A stretch of DNA of 14,282 nucleotides from the NCBI GenBank assembly GCA_017627975.1, contig JAGAFT010000154.1:1-14282 (forward strand). Reading direction: 5' to 3'. Each line of letters starts with the position of its first letter. The stretch's first letter is position 1. The stretch is from Oscillospiraceae bacterium. Lineage in GTDB: Bacteria; Bacillota_A; Clostridia; Oscillospirales; Oscillospiraceae. Of the stretch, positions 1-8,383 are shown one piece after another. Below the pieces are notes generated by a model, which saw nothing but the letters and a program-made list of their open reading frames with translations, did no database searches and had not been told where the DNA came from. The translations under genes were made by a program, and so were the position numbers.

Positions 1-138
1 AATAAGGACGCAGCCGCCGATGCCTATAAAGTTGCTGTTAAGACTGTTGACCGTGCTGCCGGCAAGGGCCTGCTGCACAAGAACAATGCGGCACGTAAAA
101 AGTCCGCGATGGCCGGTAAGCTCAACGGCCTGAACTGA
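1..138 (+). CDS. rpsT: 30S ribosomal protein S20, C-terminal 45 residues (5' end outside window)
   Basis: Frame 1 reads straight from the window edge to a TGA at 136-138. The 45 residues end in KTVDRAAGKGLLHKNNAARK followed by KSAMAGKLNGLN. The pattern of alternating Lys/Arg and Ala, with the segment 'KGLLHKNNAARKKS', is the conserved C-terminal helix of S20, a primary 16S rRNA-binding protein of the small subunit. In the family this helix packs along rRNA and the protein is about 85-90 residues, so roughly half is missing to the left. The gene is followed by a terminator-like hairpin at 161-195 and then by the lipid kinase gene. Identification is firm; the start and promoter cannot be seen. 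Confidence 0.93.
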   Translation, partial: NKDAAADAYKVAVKTVDRAAGKGLLHKNNAARKKSAMAGKLNGLN

Positions 139-160
139 GAACATTCTTGATGAGATGACG

Positions 161-195
161 AAGGGGCGCAATCTTTGCGTCCCTTGGGCTTTTTT
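161..195 (+). terminator. rpsT terminator or attenuator, fused to the next gene's ribosome site
   Basis: AAGGGGCGCAA (161-171) pairs with TTGCGTCCCTT (175-185) around a 3-base loop, with a single G-U wobble. A GGGC spacer and six T follow (190-195). The T-run touches the GGAGG ribosome site (196-200) of the next gene. The four-base spacer between stem and T-run makes it less than ideal, so partial read-through is likely. That would be the simplest way to supply transcript to the lipid kinase gene and asnS, since no good promoter is visible between 139 and 210. Confidence 0.7.
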
Positions 196-210
196 GGAGG
201 CAAATTCGAG

Positions 211-1098
211 ATGAAAAAGCTGATGCTCATTGTCAATCCGGTTGCCGGGCGGGGAGGCTTCAAGACGCTGTTCGGCGAGGCGATGCTGACGCTTGCCAAC
301 GGCGGTTTGCAGCCGGACCTCTATTTTACGCAAAACCGCGGCGACGCGACTGACTTTGCGGCAAACCATGCGGCCGAATATGACGTGGTTGCCTGTATCG
401 GCGGCGACGGAACCCTGAGTGAGGTTCTGGCCGGCCTGATGCAGCTCAAGAATCCGCCTCCCGTGGGCTATTTTCCGATGGGAACGGCGAACGACGTTGC
501 CACGACCCTTGGCCTGCCCAAAAACGATACCATCGGCGCTGCAAAGCGCCTCCTGAACGGGTCGCCGCATCCCTTTGATGTGGGCGGTTTCGGCGATCAT
601 GAGTACTTTGCCTATATCGCGGCCTTCGGCGCCTTTACCGAAGTGAGCTATGCCACACCCCAGGACCAGAAGCGCGCCCTCGGCCATCTTGCCTATGTGC
701 TGCAGGGGGCGGCACAGCTCGGAAAAATCGAGAAGATTCCCACCCGGATTGAATATGACGACGGCGTATACGAGGGAGACTTGGTCTACGGCAGCATGTC
801 CAATTCGACTTCCGTGGCCGGAATCGTCCATCTCCGGGAAGAGATGGTGAGCCTCGGCGACGGCATGAGCGAGCTGGTGCTGGTCCGTGACCCCGGAACC
901 ATCGACGCCTACGGAGAGCTGGCAGCCGCGGTTCTTTCCAGAAGCTTTGACAGCCGCTATCTGACCATTTTGCACACCAAACGGGCAAAATTTACATTTA
1001 ATAAACCTGTCGCCTGGACCAGAGACGGAGAAGCCGGCGGAGAACACCGGGAGATCGAGCTCTGCAATTACCACAGCCCGGTCCAGCTGATTTTTTAA
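211..1098 (+). CDS. diacylglycerol kinase family (YegS/BmrU/DgkB-like) lipid kinase
   Basis: A soluble 295-residue protein of the DAGK_cat superfamily, ATP-dependent kinases that phosphorylate lipid diacylglycerol or related lipids at the inner face of the membrane. Visible motifs are the N-terminal IVNPVAGRGG (residues 7-16), the nucleotide-binding GGDGTLSEV (64-72), PMGTANDVA (89-97, matching the family GTxNDxA) and a C-terminal RDGE. Length matches the family (about 290-310). I chose ATG 211 because GGAGG lies 10 bases upstream. An in-frame TTG at 175 would lie inside the preceding terminator hairpin and add 12 non-conserved residues. asnS starts 15 bases after the stop, so the two are surely co-transcribed. 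The family is clear; whether the substrate is diacylglycerol (DgkB role in lipid recycling) is inferred, not shown. Confidence 0.88.
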   Translation: MKKLMLIVNPVAGRGGFKTLFGEAMLTLANGGLQPDLYFTQNRGDATDFAANHAAEYDVVACIGGDGTLSEVLAGLMQLKNPPPVGYFPMGTANDVATTLGLPKNDTIGAAKRLLNGSPHPFDVGGFGDHEYFAYIAAFGAFTEVSYATPQDQKRALGHLAYVLQGAAQLGKIEKIPTRIEYDDGVYEGDLVYGSMSNSTSVAGIVHLREEMVSLGDGMSELVLVRDPGTIDAYGELAAAVLSRSFDSRYLTILHTKRAKFTFNKPVAWTRDGEAGGEHREIELCNYHSPVQLIF

Positions 1099-1113
1099 AG
1101 GAGACGATACTCT

Positions 1114-2508
1114 ATGAAAAGAGAGAAAATCGCTGCCATCTATGCCGACGCGCAGCACTTCACGGAACAGGAAATTACGGTCTGCGGCTGGGTACGCACC
1201 GTCCGCGACATGAAGAACTTCGGCTTTATTGAGCTGAACGACGGAAGCTGCTTCAAATCTCTGCAGGTTGTTTTTGCCCGGGAAAGCCTCTCCAATTATG
1301 ACGAGATTGCCAGACAGAACGTGGGCGCGGCCCTGATTGTGAAGGGGCAGCTGGTTCTCACCCCCGAAGCCAAGCAGCCGTTTGAGCTGAAGGCGAGAGA
1401 GATTGCGGTGGAGGGCGTTTCCACCCCGGATTATCCGCTGCAGAAAAAACGCCACAGTGTGGAGTTTCTGCGGACCATTCAGCATCTTCGCCCGAGAACC
1501 AATCTCTTTTCGGCGGTCTTCCGTGTGCGCAGTGTTGCCGCGCAGGCGGTCCATGAGTTTTTCCGGGACCGCGGCTTTGTCTATGTCCAGACCCCGATCA
1601 TCACGGGTTCCGACGCCGAGGGTGCCGGTGAAATGTTCCGGGTCACGACGCTTGACCTGAACAATCTTCCCCTCAAAGAGGACGGCACCGTCGACAACAG
1701 CAAGGATTTCTTCGGAAAGGCCACGAACCTCACAGTCTCCGGCCAGCTGAACGCCGAGAACTTTGCCATGGCCTTCGGCGACGTCTATACCTTCGGTCCC
1801 ACCTTCCGTGCCGAAGTCTCCTACACCCAGCGGCATGCCGCGGAGTTTTGGATGATCGAACCGGAAATGGCCTTTGCGGATCTGTATGATTACATGGACA
1901 CGGCCGAGGCAATGGTGAAATACATCATCAACACGGTTCTCGAGCGCTGCCCCCAGGAGATGACCTTCTTCAATGCCTTTGTGGATAAGGGCCTGTTGGA
2001 CCGTCTGGGCAACGTGATTTCCCATGAGTTTGGACGGGTCACCTATACGGAGGCCATCGACATTCTTCAAAAGAGCGGAAAGAAATTCGACTATCCGGTG
2101 CAGTGGGGCATCGATCTTCAGACCGAGCACGAGCGCTATCTCACCGAAGAGGTCTTCAAAAAGCCGATCTTCGTTACGGATTATCCGAAGGACATCAAGG
2201 CCTTCTACATGCGCCTGAACGACGACGGAAAAACCGTCGCGGCGGCGGACTGCCTGGTTCCCGGCATCGGTGAGATCATCGGCGGCAGCCAGAGAGAGGA
2301 GCGCCTGGACCTGCTTGAGGCGAGAATGGACGAGCTGGGTCTGAAGAAAGAGGACTACTGGTGGTACCTCGACCTGCGCCGCTACGGCAGCTGCCGTCAC
2401 GCGGGATACGGACTGGGCTTTGAGCGCCTGGTGATGTATCTCACCGGTGTCAGCAACATCCGTGATGTGGAGCTTCATCCCCGGACCACCGGCAACGCGG
2501 ACTTCTGA
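1114..2508 (+). CDS. asnS: asparagine--tRNA ligase
   Basis: A 464-residue class IIb aminoacyl-tRNA synthetase (E. coli AsnRS is 466) that attaches asparagine to tRNA-Asn. The N-terminal OB-fold anticodon-binding domain shows [22 protein letters not shown] (about residues 23-44). The catalytic domain shows [12 protein letters not shown] (164-175), motif 2 [20 protein letters not shown] (227-246), [10 protein letters not shown] and motif 3 [13 protein letters not shown] near residues 433-445. The long loop with GEMF and the final NIRDV..PRT segment separate AsnRS from AspRS. Oddities are RAEVS where RAENS is usual, and a C-terminus [14 protein letters not shown] in place of the common DVIPFPRT form. 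AAGGAG ends about 10 bases before ATG 1114. No T-box precedes it; the lipid kinase gene sits 15 bases upstream. Confidence 0.95.
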   Translation: MKREKIAAIYADAQHFTEQEITVCGWVRTVRDMKNFGFIELNDGSCFKSLQVVFARESLSNYDEIARQNVGAALIVKGQLVLTPEAKQPFELKAREIAVEGVSTPDYPLQKKRHSVEFLRTIQHLRPRTNLFSAVFRVRSVAAQAVHEFFRDRGFVYVQTPIITGSDAEGAGEMFRVTTLDLNNLPLKEDGTVDNSKDFFGKATNLTVSGQLNAENFAMAFGDVYTFGPTFRAEVSYTQRHAAEFWMIEPEMAFADLYDYMDTAEAMVKYIINTVLERCPQEMTFFNAFVDKGLLDRLGNVISHEFGRVTYTEAIDILQKSGKKFDYPVQWGIDLQTEHERYLTEEVFKKPIFVTDYPKDIKAFYMRLNDDGKTVAAADCLVPGIGEIIGGSQREERLDLLEARMDELGLKKEDYWWYLDLRRYGSCRHAGYGLGFERLVMYLTGVSNIRDVELHPRTTGNADF

Positions 2509-2537
2509 TCCCGATTTCCGCAGAACAGATCCCAAAA

Positions 2538-2553
2538 TGTTTCACGTGAAACA
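2538..2553. other. parS: parS site (ParB/Spo0J-binding chromosomal centromere)
   Basis: TGTTTCACGTGAAACA is a perfect 16-bp palindrome and matches the established chromosomal parS consensus TGTTNCACGTGAAACA exactly. It lies 30 bases after the asnS stop, outside any coding sequence and just before a terminator. ParB (Spo0J) loads at such sites, spreads and recruits SMC for chromosome segregation. In bacteria with this system most parS sites lie near oriC. I found no second copy in the window. Confidence 0.9.
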
Positions 2554-2559
2554 ATCATC

Positions 2560-2594
2560 AAAAGAGGCTGCCTCCGAACGAGACAGCCTCTTTT
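2560..2594. terminator. intrinsic terminator after asnS (bidirectional shape)
   Basis: AAAAGAGGCTG (2560-2570) pairs perfectly with CAGCCTCTTTT (2584-2594), an 11-bp stem. Inside it CTC (2572-2574) can pair with GAG (2580-2582) across a small loop. The A-run on the left and T-run on the right allow termination in both directions; on the + strand it ends the lipid kinase-asnS transcript. Only 19 bases separate it from the next start codon. Confidence 0.85.
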
Positions 2595-2613
2595 CCAAGA
2601 CAGGGGACCCTGT

Positions 2614-3777
2614 ATGAAAAAAAGAACCAATCTGATTTTGCTTCCGATTCTGATTGTTATGCTTTTGCTGCTGGCCTTTGTGGTGAGTCAGAATCTTCGT
2701 CTGAGCCGGATGATGGAGACAGCCGCGGGCGCCGCAGCGGAACCGGTGCCGGAAGCTTCCGCCGCACCGGAAGTCACGCCGACTCCCACGCCAACCCCGA
2801 CCCCGACTCCGACCCCGGAACCGGTGTATGTCCAGACCATCCAGGAAAACGCGCTCTGGGGAATGATTCCGGATCCGGAGGGGTATCATGAGAGCATGGA
2901 CGCATCCGATCTGAGCAGTTTTCTGCGCCTGGAAGAGGTACAGGAGCTGATCGGAGACAAGACGCTTCTCTGGAATCCGGAGATTGTCCGCTATCCCGAT
3001 ACGCCGGTCCGCTGGTATTTTGACGAGACCATCCTCTGCATTGTCTGGCAGGAGGTGGAGGCGCAGGCGGTCGGAACCTTCTCGGAGGTCATCATCGCCG
3101 ACGGATCCCAGCTGCGGCGCAAAATCTCCGCGGATGAGCTCTGGAGCTTTGCCTTCAAGACCACCAGCCAGTTTGCCGCGGAAGCCAACGCGGTGCTGGC
3201 CTTCGGCGGGGATTTCTATTATCACGGCCGCGCCTGCGGCATCGGAATCTACCAGAGGGAGTTTTATCGCTTTGATCCGAAGACCTGTGACACCTGCTAC
3301 ATCACCTCGGACGGCGACATGCTCTTCTCTTACCGGAACCAGTTTACCGACCAGGCCCAGGCGGAGCAGTTTGCCGCGGAGAACGACGTGCTGTTTTCCC
3401 TGGTCTTCGGGCCGGTACTGATCGACGAGGGCAGGGACGTCACGCCGGAACAGTATCCCTGGGGCGAAGTCACCGACACCTATGCCCGCGCAGCGCTGGG
3501 ACTGCTGGAGCGGCATCACTATCTCACCATGAACATCAACTGTGCCCAGCCGGGAACGGAGTATTATAACCTGGCGACGCTGCGCCAGGAGGCGGACGCC
3601 ATGCTGAAGCGCGGCTGCTGGAAAGCCTATGCCCTGGACGGCGGCCAGACGGCGACTACTGTCTTCGGCGGACAGCTGATTAACCCCGTTCAGTTCGGTC
3701 AGGAAAAGGAAATCAGCGATATCATCTACTTTGCCTCCGCCCACGGAGGGGACCTGAAGGAAATCCCGCGGACCTGA
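2614..3777 (+). CDS. membrane-anchored NAGPA-domain (phosphodiester glycosidase family) protein
   Basis: A 387-residue protein with an N-terminal signal anchor (KKR then LILLPILIVMLLLLAFVV, about residues 7-24), an Ala/Glu/Pro stretch, seven Thr-Pro repeats (55-68) acting as a rigid spacer, and an extracellular globular domain from about residue 75. That domain carries the NAGPA/DUF2233 landmarks: AFGGDFYYHG (196-205), a VFGPVLIDEG core, YALDGGQTATTVFGG (339-353) and the closing EISDIIYFA. The family is named after the enzyme that uncovers mannose-6-phosphate by phosphodiester cleavage. Bacterial members probably act on cell-wall or extracellular phosphodiester-linked sugars, but the substrate here is unknown. 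ATG 2614 follows CAGGGGA. This ribosome site lies in a small inverted repeat (ACAGG/CCTGT). It sits alone between two terminators. Confidence 0.82.
   Translation: MKKRTNLILLPILIVMLLLLAFVVSQNLRLSRMMETAAGAAAEPVPEASAAPEVTPTPTPTPTPTPTPEPVYVQTIQENALWGMIPDPEGYHESMDASDLSSFLRLEEVQELIGDKTLLWNPEIVRYPDTPVRWYFDETILCIVWQEVEAQAVGTFSEVIIADGSQLRRKISADELWSFAFKTTSQFAAEANAVLAFGGDFYYHGRACGIGIYQREFYRFDPKTCDTCYITSDGDMLFSYRNQFTDQAQAEQFAAENDVLFSLVFGPVLIDEGRDVTPEQYPWGEVTDTYARAALGLLERHHYLTMNINCAQPGTEYYNLATLRQEADAMLKRGCWKAYALDGGQTATTVFGGQLINPVQFGQEKEISDIIYFASAHGGDLKEIPRT
2776..2817 (+). repeat. Thr-Pro codon repeat, 7 units
   Basis: Seven tandem ACN-CCN codon pairs encode (Thr-Pro)x7 in the linker between the membrane anchor and the NAGPA domain. 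Synonymous third positions vary between units. The stretch is therefore only a degenerate hexamer repeat at DNA level, but it could still change length by slippage. Confidence 0.9.
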
Positions 3778-3810
3778 TCGCTTCGGGAAAGAATCGAAGA
3801 TAAAAACGAG

Positions 3811-3861
3811 AACCAGACAGCAATCCGTGTTCCCGGCATGGGACGGATCTGCTGTCTGGTT
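3811..3861. terminator. strong shared terminator between convergent NAGPA gene and leuB
   Basis: AACCAGACAGCA (3811-3822) pairs with TGCTGTCTGGTT (3850-3861). Above it ATCCGT (3823-3828) pairs with ACGGAT (3844-3849, one bulged base follows), and CCC/GGG close the top. On the + strand the T-rich TTTTGTTT follows directly. On the - strand a run of five T lies a few bases beyond the stem. It therefore probably ends both the NAGPA transcript and the leu operon. Confidence 0.88.
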
Positions 3862-3904
3862 TTTGTTTCCGGAAAAGAGATGTTAATGGAAATCGATGAA
3901 CCGA

Positions 3905-5041
3905 TCAGGCCTCCTGCAGCAGGCAGTCGCGGATGATGGAGCCCACCTTGTCCGTGCCGTCAGAGCCCCCGATGTCGTGGGTGCGGAAAGCGCCTTCCCG
4001 CATGGCCGATTCGACCGTTTCTTCAATCCGTCGGGCGGCGCCGTGTTCTCCAAGCTCATCCAGCATCAGGGCGCCGGCCAGAATGGTGGCAACGGGGTTG
4101 GCGAAGTTTTTACCGGCATACTTGGGAGCGGATCCGTGGATCGGCTCAAACATGGAGACGCCGTTGGGGTTGATATTCCCGCCGGCTCCGAAGCCCAGGC
4201 TGCCGCAGATTCCGGCGGCGAGATCGGAGAGAATATCGCCGAAGAGGTTGGGGGCCAGCAGCACGCCGAAGTCTTCGGGTTTCTTGATCAGCCACATGGC
4301 GGCGGCGTCCACGTTGATTTTTTCCGTATCGATGCCGGGATACGCCGCGGCAACGGCGTCGAAAGCATCCTCCCAGACGGAGTACATCTGCGGCACGGCG
4401 TTGCGCTTTGTGACGCAGGAAACTTTTGCAATCCCTTTTCGCTGGGCCAGGTCGAAGGCATAGCGGGCGATGCGCTCGGAGCCGCTGTAGGTAATCAGGC
4501 CCAGGTTATAGCCGTAGGCGTCGCCGTTGGAAACGGACGAGCGGATGTCAAAGCTGCAGTCATAGAGACCGCGGGAAACTGTGGCACAGAGCTGCTGTTC
4601 GCCTGTTTCAGACGGGAAGGCCGCACCGGTGCGGATGTAAAAGCCCTCGGTATTTTCCCGAACGATCTGTACGTCAAAATGCTCGGCGCCCTTGACGGGA
4701 GATTCCACCCCGGGCCAGAGGCGGGCGGGACGGAGATTGATATACTGATCCAGCTCTGTGCGCATGGCAAGGAGGAGCTGCTGCTCGATGATGCCGGGCT
4801 TGACCCGCGGATCCCCTACCGCGCCGAAGAAAATCGCGTCGTGTTGTTTTAGCTGCTGAAAACCGTCCTGCGGCATGACGATGCCGGTTTCCACATAGTA
4901 GGCCCCGCCGAAGGGGTAATGGGTATAGTTCAGGGTGAAGCCTTCCACAGCCGCGGCGGCGTTCAGAACCTTGATCCCCTCCCGGACGATTTCCGGACCG
5001 ATGCCGTCTCCGGGAATGCAGGCGATGTCGTAGGATTTCAT
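3905..5041 (-). CDS. leuB: 3-isopropylmalate dehydrogenase (divergent IMDH/IDH/TDH family member)
   Basis: A 378-residue NAD-dependent beta-decarboxylating dehydrogenase. In the leucine pathway it oxidises and decarboxylates 3-isopropylmalate to 2-oxoisocaproate. Visible are [11 protein letters not shown] (9-19), substrate arginines R94 and R104 ([14 protein letters not shown]), VRENTEGFY (127-135), K212 in TKRN, D245 in [15 protein letters not shown] (267-273) and [15 protein letters not shown] (297-311). Classical LeuB has RELTGGIYFG and DKANV at the corresponding sites. Here RENTEGFY and TKRN resemble the isocitrate, tartrate and homoisocitrate branch, and about 20 extra residues lie between 155 and 183. 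The LeuB assignment therefore rests largely on its place as last gene of leuACDB, where it overlaps leuD by ATGA. The overlap also fixes the start. Confidence 0.82.
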   Translation of the reverse strand: MKSYDIACIPGDGIGPEIVREGIKVLNAAAAVEGFTLNYTHYPFGGAYYVETGIVMPQDGFQQLKQHDAIFFGAVGDPRVKPGIIEQQLLLAMRTELDQYINLRPARLWPGVESPVKGAEHFDVQIVRENTEGFYIRTGAAFPSETGEQQLCATVSRGLYDCSFDIRSSVSNGDAYGYNLGLITYSGSERIARYAFDLAQRKGIAKVSCVTKRNAVPQMYSVWEDAFDAVAAAYPGIDTEKINVDAAAMWLIKKPEDFGVLLAPNLFGDILSDLAAGICGSLGFGAGGNINPNGVSMFEPIHGSAPKYAGKNFANPVATILAGALMLDELGEHGAARRIEETVESAMREGAFRTHDIGGSDGTDKVGSIIRDCLLQEA

Positions 5042-5535
5042 AACTCAGCCTCCTTTTTTGCTTTCAGATAGGCAAGCAGACCGCCGTGTTCAATGATGCC
5101 GCCGATGAACGGAGGAAAGGCGGCGGCCTGAAAGCGCTGACCGCTGGTCTCGTCAAGGATCACGCCGGTGGAGAAATCGACGCTGACGGTATCCCCGCTC
5201 TGAATGGCAGCCGCCGCTTCCGGGCATTCCAGAATCGGAAAACCGATGTTGATGGAGTTCCGGTAGAAGATTCTTGCAAAGCTCGCCGCAATCACGCAGG
5301 CGATGCCGCTGGCTTCGATGGCGATGGGGGCGTGTTCCCGGGAGGAGCCGTAGCCGAAGTTCCAGCCGCCGACCATGATATCCCCCGGTTTCACAGAAGA
5401 GACAAAATCGGCGTCAATGTCCTCCATGCAGTGTTTTGCCAGTTCCTCCGGAGAGGGTGCGTTCAGATAGCGTGCGGGGATGATGACGTCCGTGTCGATG
5501 TTGTCGCCGTAGCGATGAACCGTTCCCGTAATCAT
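5038..5535 (-). CDS. leuD: 3-isopropylmalate dehydratase small subunit
   Basis: A 165-residue protein that pairs with LeuC to interconvert 2- and 3-isopropylmalate through 2-isopropylmaleate. It has the aconitase swivel-domain fold. The N-terminal [15 protein letters not shown] (10-24) and the active-site loop [13 protein letters not shown] (61-73) are diagnostic. The length fits the short LeuD type common in archaea and Clostridia, not the 200-residue enterobacterial type, and its LeuC partner is of the matching short type. Start ATG 5535 overlaps the leuC stop as ATGA and follows GGAGGAG about 8 bases upstream. The stop overlaps the leuB start in the same way, so translation of the three is very likely coupled. 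Confidence 0.93.
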   Translation of the reverse strand: MITGTVHRYGDNIDTDVIIPARYLNAPSPEELAKHCMEDIDADFVSSVKPGDIMVGGWNFGYGSSREHAPIAIEASGIACVIAASFARIFYRNSINIGFPILECPEAAAAIQSGDTVSVDFSTGVILDETSGQRFQAAAFPPFIGGIIEHGGLLAYLKAKKEAEL

Positions 5536-6812
5536 GCTTCTTCTCCTCCTCTGTCATAGTCTGCCGGGTCGGCGAGGCAGCCGGCTACGGCACTGGCTGC
5601 GGCAAGGGCCGGTGAAGCCAGAATCACTTCGCTGCCGGTATGTCCCATGCGGCCGACGAAATTGCGGTTGGTGGTGGAAACCGCGCGCTCCCCTGCGGCC
5701 ATGCAGCCCATGTGCCCGCCCAGACACGGCCCGCAGGTCGGCGTTGAGAAGGCACAGCCGGCTTCCAGAAAAATCTCGGTAAGGCCTTCCCGCAGGCACT
5801 GCAGGCTGACGGCCTGGGTGGCGGGAATGACAATGCAGCGGATACCGGGAGCGACCTTGCGGCTTTTGAGAATCGCCGCGGCGGCGCGCAGATCGGAGAT
5901 GCGTCCGTTTGTGCAGGAGCCGATCACCACCTGGTCGATGGGAAGTCCTTTGACCTGATCGATGGTTTTGGTGTTGCTGGGCAGATGCGGCATGGACACG
6001 GTGGGCCTCAGCGCGGAAAGGTCGATGACGACTTCCCTCTCATAGACCGCATCCGGATCCGCCTCATAGACGGTATAGGGACGGGTAAGACGTTCGGAGA
6101 CATAAGCACGGGTTTTTTCATCCACCGGGAAGATGCCGTTCTTCGCGCCGGCTTCAATGGCCATGTTGGAAATGGTGAAGCGGTCGTCCATGGAGAGCGA
6201 GGCGACGCCCTCACCCGTGAATTCAAGCGAACGGTAGAGCGCTCCGTCCACGCCGATCTTTCCGATCAGGTGCAGAATCACGTCCTTGCCGCTTACGTGC
6301 TTCGGAAGAGCACCGGTCAGCGAGACCTTGATCGCGGCAGGCACTTTGAACCAGTTTTCCCCGGCGGCGATGCCCGCGGCCATGTCCGTGGAGCCGACCC
6401 CGGTGGAAAATGCCCCCAGGGCGCCGTAGGTGCAGGTATGGCTGTCCGCGCCGATGATGCATTCTCCGGGAGCAACCAGACCTTTTTCCGGCAGCAGGGC
6501 GTGTTCGATGCCGGCCTGACCCACATCGTAGAAATGCCGGATCCCGTGTTTCCGGGCAAAGTTTCGGGAAATCTGGCAGAGCTCGGCGGATTTGATATCT
6601 TTACAGGGCGTATAGTGGTCCAGCACAATGGCGATCCGTTCCGGATCGAACACGGCTTTGAATCCGGTCTGCTCAAACACACGAATGGCAACCGGCGCCG
6701 TAATGTCGTTTCCCAGAACCAGGTCCAGCTTTGCTTCAATCAGATCCCCGGCCTGAACCTGCGGCAGACCCGCGTGGGCTGCGAGGATCTTCTGGGTCAT
6801 GGTCATGCTCAT
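5532..6812 (-). CDS. leuC: 3-isopropylmalate dehydratase large subunit
   Basis: A 426-residue aconitase-superfamily protein that binds the [4Fe-4S] cluster of isopropylmalate isomerase. Cluster ligands are visible as C300 in [10 protein letters not shown] and C360/C363 in [10 protein letters not shown]. Other landmarks are [15 protein letters not shown] (121-135) and [15 protein letters not shown] (382-396). The length fits the short (about 420-residue) LeuC type rather than the 466-residue E. coli type, in line with the short LeuD next door. Three in-frame ATG codons occur at residues 1, 3 and 5. The first (6812) is chosen because it overlaps the leuA stop as ATGA and lies 7 bases after GGAGGAGG. 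The paralogous homoaconitase or citramalate-pathway role is possible on sequence alone, but leuA and leuB beside it argue for leucine. Confidence 0.94.
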   Translation of the reverse strand: MSMTMTQKILAAHAGLPQVQAGDLIEAKLDLVLGNDITAPVAIRVFEQTGFKAVFDPERIAIVLDHYTPCKDIKSAELCQISRNFARKHGIRHFYDVGQAGIEHALLPEKGLVAPGECIIGADSHTCTYGALGAFSTGVGSTDMAAGIAAGENWFKVPAAIKVSLTGALPKHVSGKDVILHLIGKIGVDGALYRSLEFTGEGVASLSMDDRFTISNMAIEAGAKNGIFPVDEKTRAYVSERLTRPYTVYEADPDAVYEREVVIDLSALRPTVSMPHLPSNTKTIDQVKGLPIDQVVIGSCTNGRISDLRAAAAILKSRKVAPGIRCIVIPATQAVSLQCLREGLTEIFLEAGCAFSTPTCGPCLGGHMGCMAAGERAVSTTNRNFVGRMGHTGSEVILASPALAAASAVAGCLADPADYDRGGEEA

Positions 6813-8356
6813 GCGCTCGCCTCCTCCGGAATGCGCACCGCGGCGCAGAAATTGTTGATTGCATCAATATAGGCGTTGATGCTGGCTTCAATGACGTCTG
6901 TGGACAGGCCCTTGCCAGTATAGGTCCGGCCTTCTGCATACAGACGGACCGTAACATCGCCCAGGGTATCCTTGCCCTCGGAGATGGAATGAATGTTCCA
7001 GATGCCGAAGGTGTGCTCAGGCGGCTGCGTGATCTTGTCGATGGCGCCGTAGGCCGCGTCGATGGGACCGTCGCCGAGGCAGACGTCCATGAACTTCTCT
7101 CCGTCCTTCTTCAGGCAGATGGTGCAGGTGGCCGTGGTAAAGTTGCTGGTATGGACGCTGAACCAGTCCAGCTCGTAGCCCTCCGAGGAGGAAAAGACCG
7201 GTTTGATGCTGCGGTGCTCCACCAGGGCTTCCAGGTCCGCGTCGGTCACATCTTTTTTCTTGTCGCAGAGGGCTTTGAATTCCTCGAAAATACTCTGGAC
7301 CTCTTCCGGGGTCAGACGGTATCCGAGCGTCTCCAGCCGGTCGGTGACCGCGTGCTTGCCGGAGTGCTTGCCCAGGACCAGGTTGTTGGTATGGATGCCG
7401 ACGGATTCCGGCGTGAGAATCTCGTAGGTCTGCTTGTTGGCCAGAACACCGTGCTGATGAATGCCGCTTTCGTGGGCAAAGGCATTGCGCCCCACAATGG
7501 GCTTGTTGAGGGGAGCGGCCTGGCCGATGATGGTATAGACCGTGCGGCTGGCGCGGGCGATCTGCGTCGTGTCGATCCGCGTCTCGTAAGGCCATATACC
7601 GGGGCGGGTTTTGATCGCCATGATGACTTCCTCCAGAGCGGAGTTTCCGCTGCGCTCGCCGAGGCCGTTGATGGTGCATTCAATCTGGCGGGCACCGCCG
7701 GCCACGCCCGCCAGGGAGTTTGCGGTGGCGAGGCCCAGGTCATTGTGGCAGTGGACGGAGAAGACGGCCTTGTCACTGTCGGGAATCTGTTTCCGGAGAT
7801 ACTCGATCAGCGCCTGCATCTCTGCCGGGGTTGTATAGCCCACCGTGTCGGGAATGTTCACGGTAGTGGCGCCGGCCCGGATGGCGGCGTCTATGACCCG
7901 CACCAGGAAGTTCCAGTCGCTGCGGGTGGCGTCCTCTGCCGAGAACTCCACATTGGAGGTGTATTTTGCCGCATGGGCGGTCATGGCGGCGGTCATCTCC
8001 AGAATCTCGTCCGGTGTTTTCTTCAGTTTGTACTGCATGTGCAGGGGACTGGTGGCCAGAAACAGATGAATGCGGGGGTCGGCGGCGTGCTTCACGGCTT
8101 CCCAGGCGGTGTCGATGTCCTTGACAGAGGCTCTGGCAAGAGAGGCGACAGAACAGTCCTTTACGACAGAGGCAATGGTCTGCACGCTCTCAAAATCGCC
8201 GGGAGAAGAGATGGCGAAGCCGGCTTCAATGATGTCGACCTTCAGACTCTCGAGGCATTTGGCCACCTGGATCTTTTCTTTCAGGTTCATCGAGCAGCCC
8301 GGCGACTGTTCTCCGTCGCGCAGGGTCGTGTCAAAGATGCGGATGCGGTTGTCCAT
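6809..8356 (-). CDS. leuA: 2-isopropylmalate synthase
   Basis: A 515-residue enzyme that condenses acetyl-CoA with 2-oxoisovalerate, the committed and normally leucine-inhibited step. The TIM-barrel domain begins with [14 protein letters not shown] (7-20), carries the metal-binding HxH at H202/H204 ([14 protein letters not shown]) and has GLGERSGN (231-238) and [10 protein letters not shown] (295-304). The C-terminal part (from about 385 to the end) is the LeuA dimer regulatory domain that binds leucine. Length matches the LeuA type 1 family. The start is ATG 8356, giving MDNRIRIFD directly before the catalytic motif, with AAGGAAG 9 bases upstream. The open frame reaches back to an ATG at 8479, but that would run through the attenuator terminator and part of the leader peptide gene, and adds 41 residues unlike LeuA. 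First gene of leuACDB. Confidence 0.95.
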   Translation of the reverse strand: MDNRIRIFDTTLRDGEQSPGCSMNLKEKIQVAKCLESLKVDIIEAGFAISSPGDFESVQTIASVVKDCSVASLARASVKDIDTAWEAVKHAADPRIHLFLATSPLHMQYKLKKTPDEILEMTAAMTAHAAKYTSNVEFSAEDATRSDWNFLVRVIDAAIRAGATTVNIPDTVGYTTPAEMQALIEYLRKQIPDSDKAVFSVHCHNDLGLATANSLAGVAGGARQIECTINGLGERSGNSALEEVIMAIKTRPGIWPYETRIDTTQIARASRTVYTIIGQAAPLNKPIVGRNAFAHESGIHQHGVLANKQTYEILTPESVGIHTNNLVLGKHSGKHAVTDRLETLGYRLTPEEVQSIFEEFKALCDKKKDVTDADLEALVEHRSIKPVFSSSEGYELDWFSVHTSNFTTATCTICLKKDGEKFMDVCLGDGPIDAAYGAIDKITQPPEHTFGIWNIHSISEGKDTLGDVTVRLYAEGRTYTGKGLSTDVIEASINAYIDAINNFCAAVRIPEEASA

Positions 8357-8383
8357 GTTATTTGTCTTCCTTTCGGATAAAAT

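Noticed and set aside
175..210. Earlier TTG start for the lipid kinase
   Set aside because: The codons lie in the right arm and T-run of the rpsT terminator and in the GGAGG site itself; ATG 211 is better spaced.
2542..3744. 400-codon - strand frame antisense to the NAGPA gene, plus similar ones at 9718-10674 and 11854-12663
   Set aside because: All are antisense shadows of confidently identified genes, with no domain signal; the first begins inside parS.
3896..4852. 318-codon + strand frame antisense to leuB
   Set aside because: Low-complexity Gly/Ala/Val/Asp composition typical of an antisense shadow; leuB on the - strand is well supported.
6731..8380. 549-codon open frame on the + strand, antisense to leuA
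   Set aside because: It mirrors the codon bias of leuA on the other strand, has no recognisable domain, and leuA has full catalytic motifs. GC-rich genes often leave such antisense frames open.
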